The notes under the pieces were generated by a model. That model saw only the letters and a list, made by a program, of their open reading frames with translations. It had not been told where the DNA came from and searched no databases. A stretch of DNA of 64,000 bases from Sphingobium soli (GTDB lineage Bacteria; Pseudomonadota; Alphaproteobacteria; Sphingomonadales; Sphingomonadaceae): positions 434,001 through 498,000 of the forward strand of contig NZ_JAJGNP010000001.1 in NCBI RefSeq assembly GCF_020782245.1. Reading direction: 5' to 3'. Positions 44,579 through 53,542 of this stretch are shown one piece after another. Position 1 is the first letter of the stretch, and every line of letters starts with the position of its first letter. A program made the position numbers and the translations under genes.

Positions 44579-44830
44579 ATGTCCTTCACGCAACTCGACC
44601 CGCCCCTTCCCGTAGATATCCAGGGCAAGGGGAAGGGCTTTGCCTTTGCCGTCATCGATTATGGCCAGGAGCATAATCTCATCTGGGTGACGGGCCTGAC
44701 CGATTCGGGCGAAATCTGGTGCGCGCCCAACCCCATGGTCCGTTTGCAGACCAACTGGACGATGGGCCGGGAGGCTCACCCTGGCGGCGATTGGCAGGGC
44801 GTCACGCTCGCACCACTCAATCCCAGCTAA
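44579..44830 (+). CDS. small conserved protein, function unknown
   Basis: An 83-residue soluble protein: MSFTQLDPPLPVDIQGKGKG, then FAFAVIDYGQEHNLIWVTGLTDSGEIWCAPNPMVRLQTNWTMGR. The sequence looks like a compact beta-fold with a single Cys; no domain is recognised. It lies 118 bp after the fumarase on the same strand and only 4 bp from the end of the convergent c-di-GMP protein. The conserved-looking trp/asn rich core and normal codon use argue that it is real. Confidence 0.75.
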   Translation: MSFTQLDPPLPVDIQGKGKGFAFAVIDYGQEHNLIWVTGLTDSGEIWCAPNPMVRLQTNWTMGREAHPGGDWQGVTLAPLNPS

Positions 44831-44834
44831 AGGA

Positions 44835-47453
44835 TCAGGACGCCAGCGCGCGCGGTTGAACCCGTAGGGATGCGAGATCGATCGAACGATCGAAAACGAC
44901 GCCCATCCGGTCATCCTTCGACCAGCGCGCGATCGCCTGCACCGCCAGCCGATCGGACAATTCGACCGAAAAACTGGTGCCGACAGGCACATTCCACAGC
45001 CCTTCGATCAGGGCTCCCGTTTCGGAGATGTTGCGCACCCGGCCGGTATAGACATGCCCGTCATGACGCACCGCCACGGTCCGCAGCATCGTCTTGCGCT
45101 CGGGCCGGCTCGACCGATACCCCTTGGGCGTGGCGGCATTCGTGACGCCGCCGCGATGGGCGATCAGCACATCCTCCATCGGCATTGGTCGGCCATAGAT
45201 ATAGCCTTGGATATGGCTGCACCCCAATTGCCGGATCAGCGCCAGTTCGTCCTGTGTTTCCGCGCCCTCTGCCGTCGTGTCCATGTCCAGCGCCTCGGCC
45301 AGGCTGACGATCGCCTTGATGATCGCACTGTTGCGACTGCCGTTGATCGCCGCGCCGCGCACGAAACTTTGGTCGATCTTGATCTTGTCGAAAGGCGCTT
45401 TCTTCAAATAGCCCAGTGACGAATAGCCGGTGCCGAAATCATCGAGCGCCAGCCGCACGCCGAGCGATTTCAGGCGCGCGAACATCGAATCGGTGTCCGA
45501 ATCGTCGTTCAGGAACACGCTTTCGGTGATTTCCAGTTCCAGTCGTTCCGGCGCCAGTTGCGCGGCCGCCAGCGCGTTCATAACGGTCGAGGGGAAACCG
45601 GGATTGGCGAACTGTGTCGGGGAGACATTCACCGCGACGCGGATGCCTTCAGGCCATTGTGCCGCATCCAGGCAGGCGGTGCGCAACACCCATTCGCCGA
45701 GCGGCCCGATCAGGCCGGTATCCTCTGCGATCGGGATGAAGAGCGCCGGCGAAATCGGCCCTCGCGTCGCGTGGTTCCAGCGCAGCAGCGCTTCGTAACC
45801 GGTGATCTGTTCGGTACGCGACGACACGACCGGCTGATAGACCAGATGCAGGCCGTCGGCGGCCAGCGCATGGCGCAAATCCTCCTCCAGCTTGCGCCGG
45901 TCTTCGGCATCGGCATGCATTTCGGGCGCATAGAAACGGTGCACGCCGCGCCCGTCGCCCTTGGCAGCGTATAGCGCCAGGTCGGCGTTGCGAATCAGCG
46001 CTTCGGCGGTCACGCCATCCTGGGGAGACATGGACACGCCGATGGAAACGCCAATGACCACCGATGTCCCTTCGATAGTATAGGGTTCGGCGACCGTCGC
46101 GATAATGGCTTTGGCCAGGAGTTCCAGGCCGCTTTTGTCATGATGACGCGGCAGCAATATCTTGAACTCGTCGCCGCCCTGTCGCCCGACCAGCCCCTTA
46201 TCCCCCACGACGCGCTGCAACCGCTGGCTGACCTGGCGCAAGAGCGTATCGCCAGCCGGGTGTCCCAGCGAATCATTGACGCTCTTGAACCGATCCAGGT
46301 CGAGCATCATCAGCGTGCATTCACCCGGCCGGCCGTGGCGGGCAGCCACCGCCTGCTCCAGCGAACGCAGCATCTGGATGCGGTTGGCCAGGCCGGTCAG
46401 CGAATCATATTGCGCCAGTCGCGTCACTTCCGCCTGGCTGCGTCGCATTTCGGTGAGGTCCGTGCCCGACCCGCGAAAACCATGAAACTGGCCATATTCG
46501 TTGAACACCGGCTGCCCGGAGATCGACCACCAACGCTCTTCCTTCGACAAGGCCGCGCAGACGGGGATTTCGGAAAAACCGGTGCGGGCGGACAGGTGGA
46601 AGCCCAGCGTGCGTTCGCCATCGCCCGCCTGCCGGTCGCCCGGACGCAATATGTCGGTAAAGACCCGGCCGATGAGGCTGCCGCACGGCAGGTTCATCGT
46701 CTCGCACAGCGTGTCGGATATATAGGTCAGGCTCCCCTGCCGGTCGGTTTCCCAGAACCAGCCGCGTCCGCTGCGTTCATGTTCCTGCAACAGTCGGTCC
46801 GATCGCTGGGCGCGCAAGTCCTGGCGATGCATCGCCATGGCGCGATCACGATCGACCGAAGCCTGCCTGACGGTGGCGACCGCCATGACCAGCAAACCGC
46901 TGGATAGCAGACCGATCGGGATCAGCCCTGCGCTCCCAATGAAGGCCGCGATCAGCAGGCCTAGAAAATAGCTCATCCCCAGCAAGCGCCGGTCCCCGAC
47001 GATACAGGCCACCAGCAAGGCCACCACCAGTTGGGACAGGGCCGTCAGCGCCGGCGAAGCCGTTTGGGTCCATCCCAACGCGCCGGCGATCCAGGCACTG
47101 TAACTAAGGCCGGACAGAAACAGCATGGGCAACATGGCCCAGGTCTGGATATGCGGCAGCAAACTGCGGAACCGATCCTGTCGCGGCAGGATCATCAACA
47201 TGCCATCCACCAGGAACATCAGCCCCAGCAACAGGAACTGCGCCCAGCCCTGCTGCCGGAAGACGAGCAGCCCCAATATTAGAATGACGCACATTTTCGA
47301 CAGCAGGATCAGCGGCCACAGTCGCGCGATGTGGAAAAAGCTGCCGCAAATCCAGGTCGCACCGACATCTGTACCGCTTCGCGTCAGGCCAAGCGCCATC
47401 AACAACGTGGCAGGTCGTGACAACTCTGAAGAAGACGCGCGCTTAAGAGACAT
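44835..47453 (-). CDS. membrane PAS-GGDEF-EAL-PilZ cyclic-di-GMP protein
   Basis: An 872-residue regulator. About residues 40-200 hold six to seven membrane spans; a PAS domain follows (GRGWFWETDRQGSLTYISDTL, about 230-345), then GGDEF (YDSLTGLANRIQ, LDLDRFKSVNDSLGHPAGD, RQGGDEF), EAL (GYEALLRWNH, VNVSPTQF, LEITESV, LDDFGTGYSSLGYL, KIKIDQSF, EGAETQDE) and a C-terminal PilZ domain (NISETGALIEG, MGVVFD). Both catalytic motifs look intact, so it may make, degrade and sense c-di-GMP; no clear RxxD I-site is seen. It is monocistronic. Confidence 0.93.
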   Translation of the reverse strand: MSLKRASSSELSRPATLLMALGLTRSGTDVGATWICGSFFHIARLWPLILLSKMCVILILGLLVFRQQGWAQFLLLGLMFLVDGMLMILPRQDRFRSLLPHIQTWAMLPMLFLSGLSYSAWIAGALGWTQTASPALTALSQLVVALLVACIVGDRRLLGMSYFLGLLIAAFIGSAGLIPIGLLSSGLLVMAVATVRQASVDRDRAMAMHRQDLRAQRSDRLLQEHERSGRGWFWETDRQGSLTYISDTLCETMNLPCGSLIGRVFTDILRPGDRQAGDGERTLGFHLSARTGFSEIPVCAALSKEERWWSISGQPVFNEYGQFHGFRGSGTDLTEMRRSQAEVTRLAQYDSLTGLANRIQMLRSLEQAVAARHGRPGECTLMMLDLDRFKSVNDSLGHPAGDTLLRQVSQRLQRVVGDKGLVGRQGGDEFKILLPRHHDKSGLELLAKAIIATVAEPYTIEGTSVVIGVSIGVSMSPQDGVTAEALIRNADLALYAAKGDGRGVHRFYAPEMHADAEDRRKLEEDLRHALAADGLHLVYQPVVSSRTEQITGYEALLRWNHATRGPISPALFIPIAEDTGLIGPLGEWVLRTACLDAAQWPEGIRVAVNVSPTQFANPGFPSTVMNALAAAQLAPERLELEITESVFLNDDSDTDSMFARLKSLGVRLALDDFGTGYSSLGYLKKAPFDKIKIDQSFVRGAAINGSRNSAIIKAIVSLAEALDMDTTAEGAETQDELALIRQLGCSHIQGYIYGRPMPMEDVLIAHRGGVTNAATPKGYRSSRPERKTMLRTVAVRHDGHVYTGRVRNISETGALIEGLWNVPVGTSFSVELSDRLAVQAIARWSKDDRMGVVFDRSIDLASLRVQPRALAS

Positions 47454-47541
47454 GGGGCGCCTTCTAATCGCGATCTATTGACAGAGACTTACTTACAGAC
47501 CGTAAATCAATGGGGCGGCATCCCTTTTCCGCCCCTGCCTG

Positions 47542-48654
47542 TCACACCCGCATGGGCATCAGCACATAGAGCGCCGGACTGGCGTCATTTTCCCGGATCA
47601 AGGTCGGCGCGGCGGCATCGGCCAGGTGCAGTTCAACAAGGTCGCTGTCGATCTGGCCGAGGATGTCGAGCAGATAGCGGGCGTTGAATCCGATATCAAA
47701 GCCTTCGCCCTGGAACGCGCCGGGCACTTCTTCGGCCGCGGTGCCATTTTCCGGACTTGTGACCGACAGGGTGATACGGTCCTTGTCTAGGGTCATCTTG
47801 ACCGCGCGGGTCTTTTCCGTCGCGATGGTCGCAACGCGGTCGACGCCATCCTCGAAACTGCGCGGGTCTATCTTGAGCAGCTTGTCGTTACCGGTCGGGA
47901 TGACGCGGCTGTAATCGGGGAAGGTCCCGTCGATCAGCTTGCTGGTCAGGATCGCACTGCCCAGGCCAAAGCGGATCTTGCTGGCCGACAGGCTGATCTG
48001 GACCGATCCTTCCACTTCGTCGAGCAGCTTGCGCAATTCGCCGATGCATTTGCGCGGAACGATGATGCCGGGCATGCCGTCAGCGCCATCGGGCCGCGGC
48101 ACGGTGACGCGGGCCAGGCGATGGCCGTCGGTCGCCGCGGCTTTCAGCACGGGCTGCCCCTCATCGGACACATGAAAATAGATGCCGTTCAGATAATAGC
48201 GTGTTTCCTCGGTCGAAATCGCAAAGCGCGTCTTGTCGATGATCTGCTTCAATGTTTCGGCCGGCAGTTCGAACTGCGTCGGCAGGTCGCCCTCGGCAAT
48301 CACGGGAAAATCGTCGCGCGGCAGCGTCGACAGGTTGAAGCGCGCGCGCCCCGCCTGGATCAGCATCTTGCCGTCGGCGGCCTGCAACGACACCTGGCTG
48401 CCTTCGGGCAGCTTGCGCGCTATATCGAACAAGGTGTGGGCGGAAATGGTCGTCGCGCCGGGCTGCTCCACCTGTGCGGAGATGCTTTCGACCACCTGAA
48501 GGTCAAGGTCGGTCGCCATTAGCTTGATCGCGCCGTCGGCCGATGCCTCGATCAGCACGTTGGACAGGATGGGAATGGTATTGCGCCGCTCGACCACCGA
48601 CTGGACGTGGCTCAGGCTCTTGAGGAGCGTTGCGCGTTCGATGGTGGCCTTCAT
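47542..48654 (-). CDS. dnaN: DNA polymerase III beta sliding clamp
   Basis: A 370-residue clamp. It starts MKATIERATLLKSLSHVQSVVERRNTIPILSNVLI and ends with SPALYVLMPMRV, the conserved clamp C-terminus. Other signatures are LDLQVVE, GRARFNLSTL, ATDGHRLARV, and FNARYLLDIL. It tethers polymerases to DNA. The ATG at 48654 is set by the family N-terminus; the 29-codon upstream extension is not expected. dnaA and recF are not adjacent; recF is about 10 kb away in this window. Confidence 0.97.
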   Translation of the reverse strand: MKATIERATLLKSLSHVQSVVERRNTIPILSNVLIEASADGAIKLMATDLDLQVVESISAQVEQPGATTISAHTLFDIARKLPEGSQVSLQAADGKMLIQAGRARFNLSTLPRDDFPVIAEGDLPTQFELPAETLKQIIDKTRFAISTEETRYYLNGIYFHVSDEGQPVLKAAATDGHRLARVTVPRPDGADGMPGIIVPRKCIGELRKLLDEVEGSVQISLSASKIRFGLGSAILTSKLIDGTFPDYSRVIPTGNDKLLKIDPRSFEDGVDRVATIATEKTRAVKMTLDKDRITLSVTSPENGTAAEEVPGAFQGEGFDIGFNARYLLDILGQIDSDLVELHLADAAAPTLIRENDASPALYVLMPMRV

Positions 48655-48824
48655 GTCCCTGTTCTGTCCGTTCTTTTTAAGCCGAGAGCCGGGGGTTCGG
48701 TCGAATCCCGGCGACACTGATGGATGCTTCTTCATAACCACTGTTGTCGTCCCTGCAAGCGTGGCATCGCCCTTTCATTACGGATGGGGTTGCAAATGAG
48801 GGCGGCTTGCGCTTTGCCCTGGCA

Positions 48825-49325
48825 ATGCGCCGCGCCCTCGCCTGCCTTGTCCCGCTGCTGCTCGCGCCGCCGCCCGCCATCGCGCGCGATTCACTGGGCA
48901 TTTTCGAAAGCTGGGGGGCATTTCGCGATCCTGCGGCAGGACAATCAGCGCCGCGCTGCTATGCCATTGCCCAGCCGCAGGTCCGGCGCGGCCGCGCGCC
49001 GCGGGGCTTTGCCGCCGTAGGCAACTGGCCGCGCGACCATGTGCGCGGACAGGTCCATTTTCGCCTCAGCCGCGCCCACTCACCCGACGCCCCGGTTCGC
49101 CTGAGCGTGGGCGAGCGCCGCTTCACATTGGTGGCGGGGCAGGTCGACGCCTGGGCCACGGACGCCCGCGCCGATGCGCAGATCATCGCCGCCATGCGTT
49201 CGGCCACCAGCATGAGTGTGTCCAGCGTTGGCGCGGACGGCCGCGCCTTTGCCGACAGCTACGCCCTGCGCGGCGCGGCCACGGCGATCGACGCCGCCGC
49301 GCTGGGCTGCGCGCGCCTGCGCTAA
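48825..49325 (+). CDS. secreted invasion-associated locus B (IalB)-like protein
   Basis: A 166-residue exported protein (signal MRRALACLVPLLLAPPPAIA). The mature part resembles IalB proteins: SWGAFRDPAAGQSAPRCYAIAQPQV, RLSVGERRFTLVAGQVDAWATDARADAQIIAAMRSATSMSVSSV, YALRGAATAIDAAALGC, with the two cysteines expected for a disulfide. The name comes from Bartonella; in free-living species the role is unknown. It lies 48 bp before rlmN, an order I recall from other alphaproteobacteria. It is divergent from dnaN. Confidence 0.85.
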   Translation: MRRALACLVPLLLAPPPAIARDSLGIFESWGAFRDPAAGQSAPRCYAIAQPQVRRGRAPRGFAAVGNWPRDHVRGQVHFRLSRAHSPDAPVRLSVGERRFTLVAGQVDAWATDARADAQIIAAMRSATSMSVSSVGADGRAFADSYALRGAATAIDAAALGCARLR

Positions 49326-49373
49326 GCCCGGCTCCGCCTTACATTTGCCCGAAAATTCCGCTATGGCGCGGCC

Positions 49374-50636
49374 ATGCAGACATCCGCCAGCCCCCTGATG
49401 CCGATTCCCGGCGCTATTGATCCTGTGCCCGTGCCGCGCGCCGTGACGCCGCGAGAGGATGGGCGCGTTGACCTGATGGGCCTGTCCCGCGCGCAGATCA
49501 AAAGCGTGTTCGAGGAAGCGGGGCTGGACGCCAAGGCGGCAAAGCTGCGCTCCAAGCAGATTTTCCATTGGCTCTATCATCGTGGCGAAACCGATTTCGA
49601 CGCCATGACGGACCTTGCCAAGCCGATGCGCGGCTGGATGGCGGAGCGATTCGTGGTTGGGCGCCCCCAGGTGGTCGAAGCGCAGGTGTCGAGCGACGGT
49701 ACCCGTAAATGGCTGCTGCGATCCGATGACGGTCAGGATTATGAGATGGTCTTCATCCCTGATGCAGACCGGGGCACGCTGTGCGTTTCCAGCCAGGTCG
49801 GCTGCACATTGAACTGCTCCTTCTGCCATACCGGCACGATGCGGCTGGTGCGCAACCTGACGCCGGGCGAGATCGTCGGGCAGGTCATGCTGGCCCGCGA
49901 CGCACTGGGTGAATGGCCCAAGGGCAGCATGGCGTCCGCCAATGATGACGAGGAAAGCGACGAGGCGTCGCATTCCACGTCTGACGGCCGGATGCTGACC
50001 AACATCGTGATGATGGGCATGGGCGAACCGCTCTATAATTTCGATCATGTCCGCGACGCGCTCAAGGTCGTGATGGATGGCGATGGGCTGGCCCTGTCCA
50101 AGCGGCGCATCACTTTGTCGACCAGCGGCGTCATCCCGATGATGGCGCGCGCAGGTGAGGAAATCGGCGTCAACCTCGCCGTATCGCTCCATGGCGTGAC
50201 CAAGGATGTGCGCGACGAGCTGGTGCCGCTCAACCGCAAGTTCGGGATTGAGGCGCTGCTGGCCGCCTGCGCCGCCTATCCCGGGGCGAATAATGCCCGG
50301 CGCATCACCTTTGAATATGTGATGATCAAGGACAAGAATGACAGCGACGCGGACGCGCGCGAGCTGGTGCGGCTGCTGCGGCATTATAAGCTGCCGGCGA
50401 AGGTCAATCTGATCCCGTTCAATCCGTGGCCGGGCACCGATTATGAATGTTCCACGCCCGAACGGATCAGGCGCTTTTCCGACATCGTGTTCGAAGGCGG
50501 CATTTCCGCGCCGGTCCGCACCCCTCGCGGTCGCGACATCATGGCGGCGTGCGGCCAGTTGAAAAGCGCCAGCGAGAAAAAGAGCAAGGCCGAGATGCGC
50601 CGCCTCGCCGAAGAGAAGCAAGCCGCGCTGGGATGA
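49374..50636 (+). CDS. rlmN: 23S rRNA (A2503-C2)/tRNA (A37-C2) methyltransferase RlmN
   Basis: A 420-residue radical-SAM enzyme that methylates A2503 of 23S rRNA and A37 of some tRNAs. The radical-SAM cluster cysteines are C144, C148 and C151 ([13 protein letters not shown]), with a [12 protein letters not shown] motif, [15 protein letters not shown], and the second catalytic Cys in [12 protein letters not shown]. An insert rich in Asp/Glu/Ser ([19 protein letters not shown]) lies between motifs and is longer than in E. coli. A good terminator follows at 50674-50702. Confidence 0.96.
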   Translation: MQTSASPLMPIPGAIDPVPVPRAVTPREDGRVDLMGLSRAQIKSVFEEAGLDAKAAKLRSKQIFHWLYHRGETDFDAMTDLAKPMRGWMAERFVVGRPQVVEAQVSSDGTRKWLLRSDDGQDYEMVFIPDADRGTLCVSSQVGCTLNCSFCHTGTMRLVRNLTPGEIVGQVMLARDALGEWPKGSMASANDDEESDEASHSTSDGRMLTNIVMMGMGEPLYNFDHVRDALKVVMDGDGLALSKRRITLSTSGVIPMMARAGEEIGVNLAVSLHGVTKDVRDELVPLNRKFGIEALLAACAAYPGANNARRITFEYVMIKDKNDSDADARELVRLLRHYKLPAKVNLIPFNPWPGTDYECSTPERIRRFSDIVFEGGISAPVRTPRGRDIMAACGQLKSASEKKSKAEMRRLAEEKQAALG

Positions 50637-50673
50637 CCCGGGGCTGACAGGCTGCGCGTCAAAGCGCAATCAG

Positions 50674-50702
50674 AACCCCGCCCTCACCCGGCGGGGTTTT
50701 TC
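50674..50702 (+). terminator. rho-independent terminator of rlmN
   Basis: AACCCCGCC (50674-50682) pairs with GGCGGGGTT (50690-50698), 7-base loop, followed by a run of T to 50701. Confidence 0.92.
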
Positions 50703-50721
50703 AGTTTAGGAGGGAATGAGG

Positions 50722-51144
50722 ATGACGGACGAGGACATAAGGGCAATCGCGGACGCCTTCATCGCCCGCACCTTGCCCAAGGCCGATTGGACGCATGACG
50801 CGCATTTCGCGACCGCGCTCTGGCTCATGCTGAAACGACCGGACCTGCGGCCCGAACGCGACATGGGGGCGCTGATCCGACGCTATAATGAAAGCGTTGG
50901 CGGGGTGAACGATGACAATAGCGGCTATCATGAGACGATCACACAGGCATCCTTGCGCATGGCGCGGCGGCTGCTGGCGGATCTGCCTGACGATGTCGCC
51001 CCTTCGGTGGCTTTTGCCGCGGTCAAGGCGTCGCCGCTAAGCGACAAGGATTGGCTGTTCGCCTATTGGTCGCGCAGCGCTTTGATGACGCCGGCGGCGC
51101 GGCGCGACTGGCTGGAACCGGACATCAAGCCCATGCCCGCCTGA
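50722..51144 (+). CDS. conserved soluble protein, function unknown
   Basis: A 140-residue helical protein: MTDEDIRAIADAFIARTLPKADWTHDAHFATALWLML, then LIRRYNESVGGVNDDNSGYHETITQASLRMARRLL and DWLFAYWSRSALMTPAARRDWLEPD. The His/Asp-containing WTHDAHFA and GYHETIT motifs look conserved and could bind a metal or ligand, which is inference. It resembles short uncharacterised sphingomonad proteins. AGGAGG sets the ATG at 50722 rather than 50716. Confidence 0.78.
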   Translation: MTDEDIRAIADAFIARTLPKADWTHDAHFATALWLMLKRPDLRPERDMGALIRRYNESVGGVNDDNSGYHETITQASLRMARRLLADLPDDVAPSVAFAAVKASPLSDKDWLFAYWSRSALMTPAARRDWLEPDIKPMPA

Positions 51145-51154
51145 ATCGCTGACG

Positions 51155-51185
51155 AAAAAGGGCGGCCCCCTTGGGGACCGCCCTT
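51155..51185. terminator. terminator between convergent genes
   Basis: AAGGGCGG (51158-51165) pairs with CCGCCCTT (51178-51185), with an inner CCCC/GGGG. The A-run at 51155-51159 gives a T-run on the minus strand, so it mainly serves the beta-barrel gene ending at 51227. Confidence 0.7.
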
Positions 51186-51226
51186 CGCTTGATCTGATCG
51201 TGAGAGAGCGATCAGAACGACGTGGA

Positions 51227-51736
51227 TCAGAAGCGGAAGCCCACCCCGACCATGGCGGCGTCGCGGCCACCGACATTCTGTTCATATTCGGTGCGCTGAT
51301 ATTCGGCCGAGATATAGGTGTTCGGCGTCGCGGCGAACTCCAGGCCGCCGCCATAGCGCACGCCTTCCAGGCCTGCTCCGTCGCCATCGAATTCGAAGCG
51401 GGTCGAGGCATAGCCTACCTTGCCGAAAGCGAGGACGCGCGGGGTCACGACATAGCCGGCGCGCAGCGACGCGGCGATGTCGCGGCTGACGTCGAGGCCG
51501 CTGTCATCGACCGTGGTGTCGCCCAGGCTCACTTCAACGCCGCCCGTGATGCGGGGAGCAAGCGCCAGATCGTAGCCGGCGGTCACGCCATAGGCGAAGC
51601 CATCTTCGCCGCCGATCTTGTCATAACCCATGGTGACGCCGGCGCGCGGCCCAGTGAAGGGCGCAGCGTCCTGAGCGAAGGCAGGCGCAGAAACGGCGGT
51701 GGCAGCAGCAATCGCTGCGAAAATCACAGTCTTCAT
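51227..51736 (-). CDS. outer-membrane beta-barrel protein (opacity/porin-like)
   Basis: A 169-residue exported protein (signal MKTVIFAAIAAATAVSAPAFAQ). The mature part is an eight-strand-type barrel of alternating residues: RAGVTMGYDKIGGEDGFAYGVTAGYDLALAPRITGGVEVSLGD, ASLRAGYVVTPRVLAFGKVGYAS, RYGGGLEFAATPNTYISAEYQRTEY and a final AAMVGVGFRF with C-terminal Phe, the BAM recognition signal. It belongs to the OmpA-like/Opa beta-barrel superfamily (PF13505). GAGG lies just upstream of the ATG. Confidence 0.9.
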   Translation of the reverse strand: MKTVIFAAIAAATAVSAPAFAQDAAPFTGPRAGVTMGYDKIGGEDGFAYGVTAGYDLALAPRITGGVEVSLGDTTVDDSGLDVSRDIAASLRAGYVVTPRVLAFGKVGYASTRFEFDGDGAGLEGVRYGGGLEFAATPNTYISAEYQRTEYEQNVGGRDAAMVGVGFRF

Positions 51737-52038
51737 AAAGTCCTCGTTTTTGTTCTTAGCGCCGCGACTTAGATATTCATCCGGCGTTCAGGTTCGATGC
51801 AAAGAGACCACGGCTTTTACCTATGGTCACTCCTGCTTCTATTCTCTCCATCTAAAGAGAGAATGGAGCGCGTTGTGCATCATCATCGCGCAACGCCCAT
51901 CTAGGATCGCAGAAATCAGTTGCAAAGAGGGCCTGAATTTATTTCAATCAATTTCAGGCCCTGTGTTGCAAAACGGTGACATCCTTCCGGACCCAACCCT
52001 GTGCGACCCCTGTCGACCTGTCATGAAAGTGCGCTAGA
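51737..52038. other. 302-bp intergenic region with two hairpins
   Basis: Between divergent genes. ATTCTCTC (51841-51848) pairs with GAGAGAAT (51857-51864), and GGGCCTGAA (51929-51937) pairs with TTCAGGCCC (51953-51961) around an AT-rich loop. No ORF is convincing. The hairpins could belong to a small RNA or to leaders of the flanking genes; neither is followed by a T-run. Confidence 0.45.
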
Positions 52039-52767
52039 ATGACCGCCATGAATATGATGCCAGACAGCGCCGACCCAATCGTCAAGCGCCACCGCCTGTC
52101 CACCCGCCTGTGGCACTGGCTAAACGCGCTGTTGCTCTACATCCTGTTCACCAGCGGCCTTGGCATCTTCAATGCTCACCCGCGCCTCTATTGGGGGGCT
52201 TATGGCGCGAATTTCGATCCGGCCTGGCTGGAGCTGGACCGATTCGGCAGCTGGTGGACATTGCCAGCCACCTATAATTTGGCGCTGTCACGCCACTGGC
52301 ATTTGACAGCCGCGCCGATCTTCGCCTTCGCCCTGCTCGCCTACATGCTCTGGAGCCTGGCCAACCGGCATGTCAGCCGCGACCTTGCCTTCCATCGCGA
52401 CGAACTGGCGCCCCGACATGTGTGGCAGGATATCAAGGATCATGCGCGGCTGCGCTTCCCGACGGGAACGGCGGCGCTGCGCTACAATGTCTTGCAAAAA
52501 GCGAGCTATATCGGCGTGATTTTCGTGGCGCTGCCGCTTGTCATCCTGACCGGCCTGACCATGTCGCCAGGCATGAATGCCGCCTTGCCCTGGCTGGCGG
52601 ACCTGTTCGGCGGGCGGCAATCGGCGCGCTCGATCCATTTCATCGCCGCCTTCGCGCTGGTCGCCTTCTTTCTGGTCCATATCCTGATGGTCCTCTTGGC
52701 CGGACCGGTGAACGAGGTGCGATCCATGATCACCGGGCGCTACAAGGTGCCGGAGGAACGCCCATGA
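52039..52767 (+). CDS. four-span cytochrome b (cytochrome b561/thiosulfate reductase type)
   Basis: A 242-residue membrane cytochrome of the b561 bacterial family (PF01292). Candidate heme histidines: RLSTRLWHWLNALLLYILFTSG, LSRHWHLTAAPIFAFALLAYML, RSIHFIAAFALVAFFLVHILMVLLAG. It would pass electrons between quinone and the following molybdoenzyme. The stop overlaps that gene's start by ATGA (52764-52767). The protein has a longer periplasmic loop after the first span (RLYWGAYGANFDPAWLEL) than simple b561 proteins. Confidence 0.88.
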   Translation: MTAMNMMPDSADPIVKRHRLSTRLWHWLNALLLYILFTSGLGIFNAHPRLYWGAYGANFDPAWLELDRFGSWWTLPATYNLALSRHWHLTAAPIFAFALLAYMLWSLANRHVSRDLAFHRDELAPRHVWQDIKDHARLRFPTGTAALRYNVLQKASYIGVIFVALPLVILTGLTMSPGMNAALPWLADLFGGRQSARSIHFIAAFALVAFFLVHILMVLLAGPVNEVRSMITGRYKVPEERP

Positions 52768-53510
52768 TCCTCGCCCGCCGCGCGCTGCTGCTGGGTGCGA
52801 CCGCCGCCCTCACTGGCTGCGATCGCCTCGCCCGGAACGAGACTGTCCGAAATGCCCTCTTTTCCGCCGAGAATTTCCACAAATGGGCACAGCGCAGCTT
52901 GATGGCGCGCGATGCGCTGGCGCAGGAATTCCGGCCCGACCAGATTTCGCCGGTCTTTCGCGCCAATGGCACCGCCAATCCGAACACGCCCGAATACAAG
53001 GCGATCTGGCGCACGGGCTTTGCCGACTGGCGCCTGCGCGTCGATGGCAAGGTCGCTCGGCCGCTGTCGCTTTCACTGTCGCAACTGCGAACCCTGCCCC
53101 ACCGCGAGCAGATTACCCGCCATGACTGCGTCGAAGGCTGGAGCGCGATCGGCAAATGGCGCGGCGTGCCGCTGCGCACGATCCTCGATGCGGCCGGCTT
53201 GCGGCAGGATGCGCGCTATATCGTCTTTCATTGCGCCGACGATATGGGGGGCGGCCGATCCTATTATGAAAGCATCGACCTCATCGACGCTTTTCATCCG
53301 CAGACCATCCTTGCCTTCGCGCTCAACGACCGGCCGCTTTCGGTCGCCAATGGTGCGCCTTTGCGCCTGCGGGTGGAGCGGCAACTGGGCTATAAGCAGG
53401 CAAAATATCTGATGCGGATCGAAGCGGTGGACAGCATTGCGAACATCGGCCACGGCAAGGGCGGCTTCTGGGAAGACTATGCCGGCTATGATTGGTATGC
53501 CGGTATTTGA
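52764..53510 (+). CDS. molybdopterin-dependent oxidoreductase (sulfite oxidase/MsrP fold)
   Basis: A 248-residue exported protein of the oxidoreductase molybdopterin-binding family (PF00174). The N-terminus carries a signal with a lipobox-like LLLGATAALTGC. Core motifs: WRLRVDGKVARPLSLSLSQLRTLPHREQITRHDCVEGWSAIGKWRGVPLRTIL with the Mo-ligand Cys in RHDCVEGWS, then YIVFHCADD, SYYESIDLIDAF, and RLRVERQLGYKQAKYLMRIE. Paired with cytochrome b it forms a quinone-linked periplasmic redox enzyme comparable to MsrPQ/YedYZ, though the partner here is b561-like. GGAGG precedes the ATG. fdhD and mobA elsewhere in the window serve cofactor supply in general. Confidence 0.88.
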   Translation: MILARRALLLGATAALTGCDRLARNETVRNALFSAENFHKWAQRSLMARDALAQEFRPDQISPVFRANGTANPNTPEYKAIWRTGFADWRLRVDGKVARPLSLSLSQLRTLPHREQITRHDCVEGWSAIGKWRGVPLRTILDAAGLRQDARYIVFHCADDMGGGRSYYESIDLIDAFHPQTILAFALNDRPLSVANGAPLRLRVERQLGYKQAKYLMRIEAVDSIANIGHGKGGFWEDYAGYDWYAGI

Positions 53511-53542
53511 CGCCTGCGTAACGACATGACACATGGAACAAT

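Noticed and set aside
48685..48715. tRNA-like T-arm (GGGGGTTCGGTCGAATCCC)
   Set aside because: The loop is too long and no acceptor, D or anticodon stems can be built around it.
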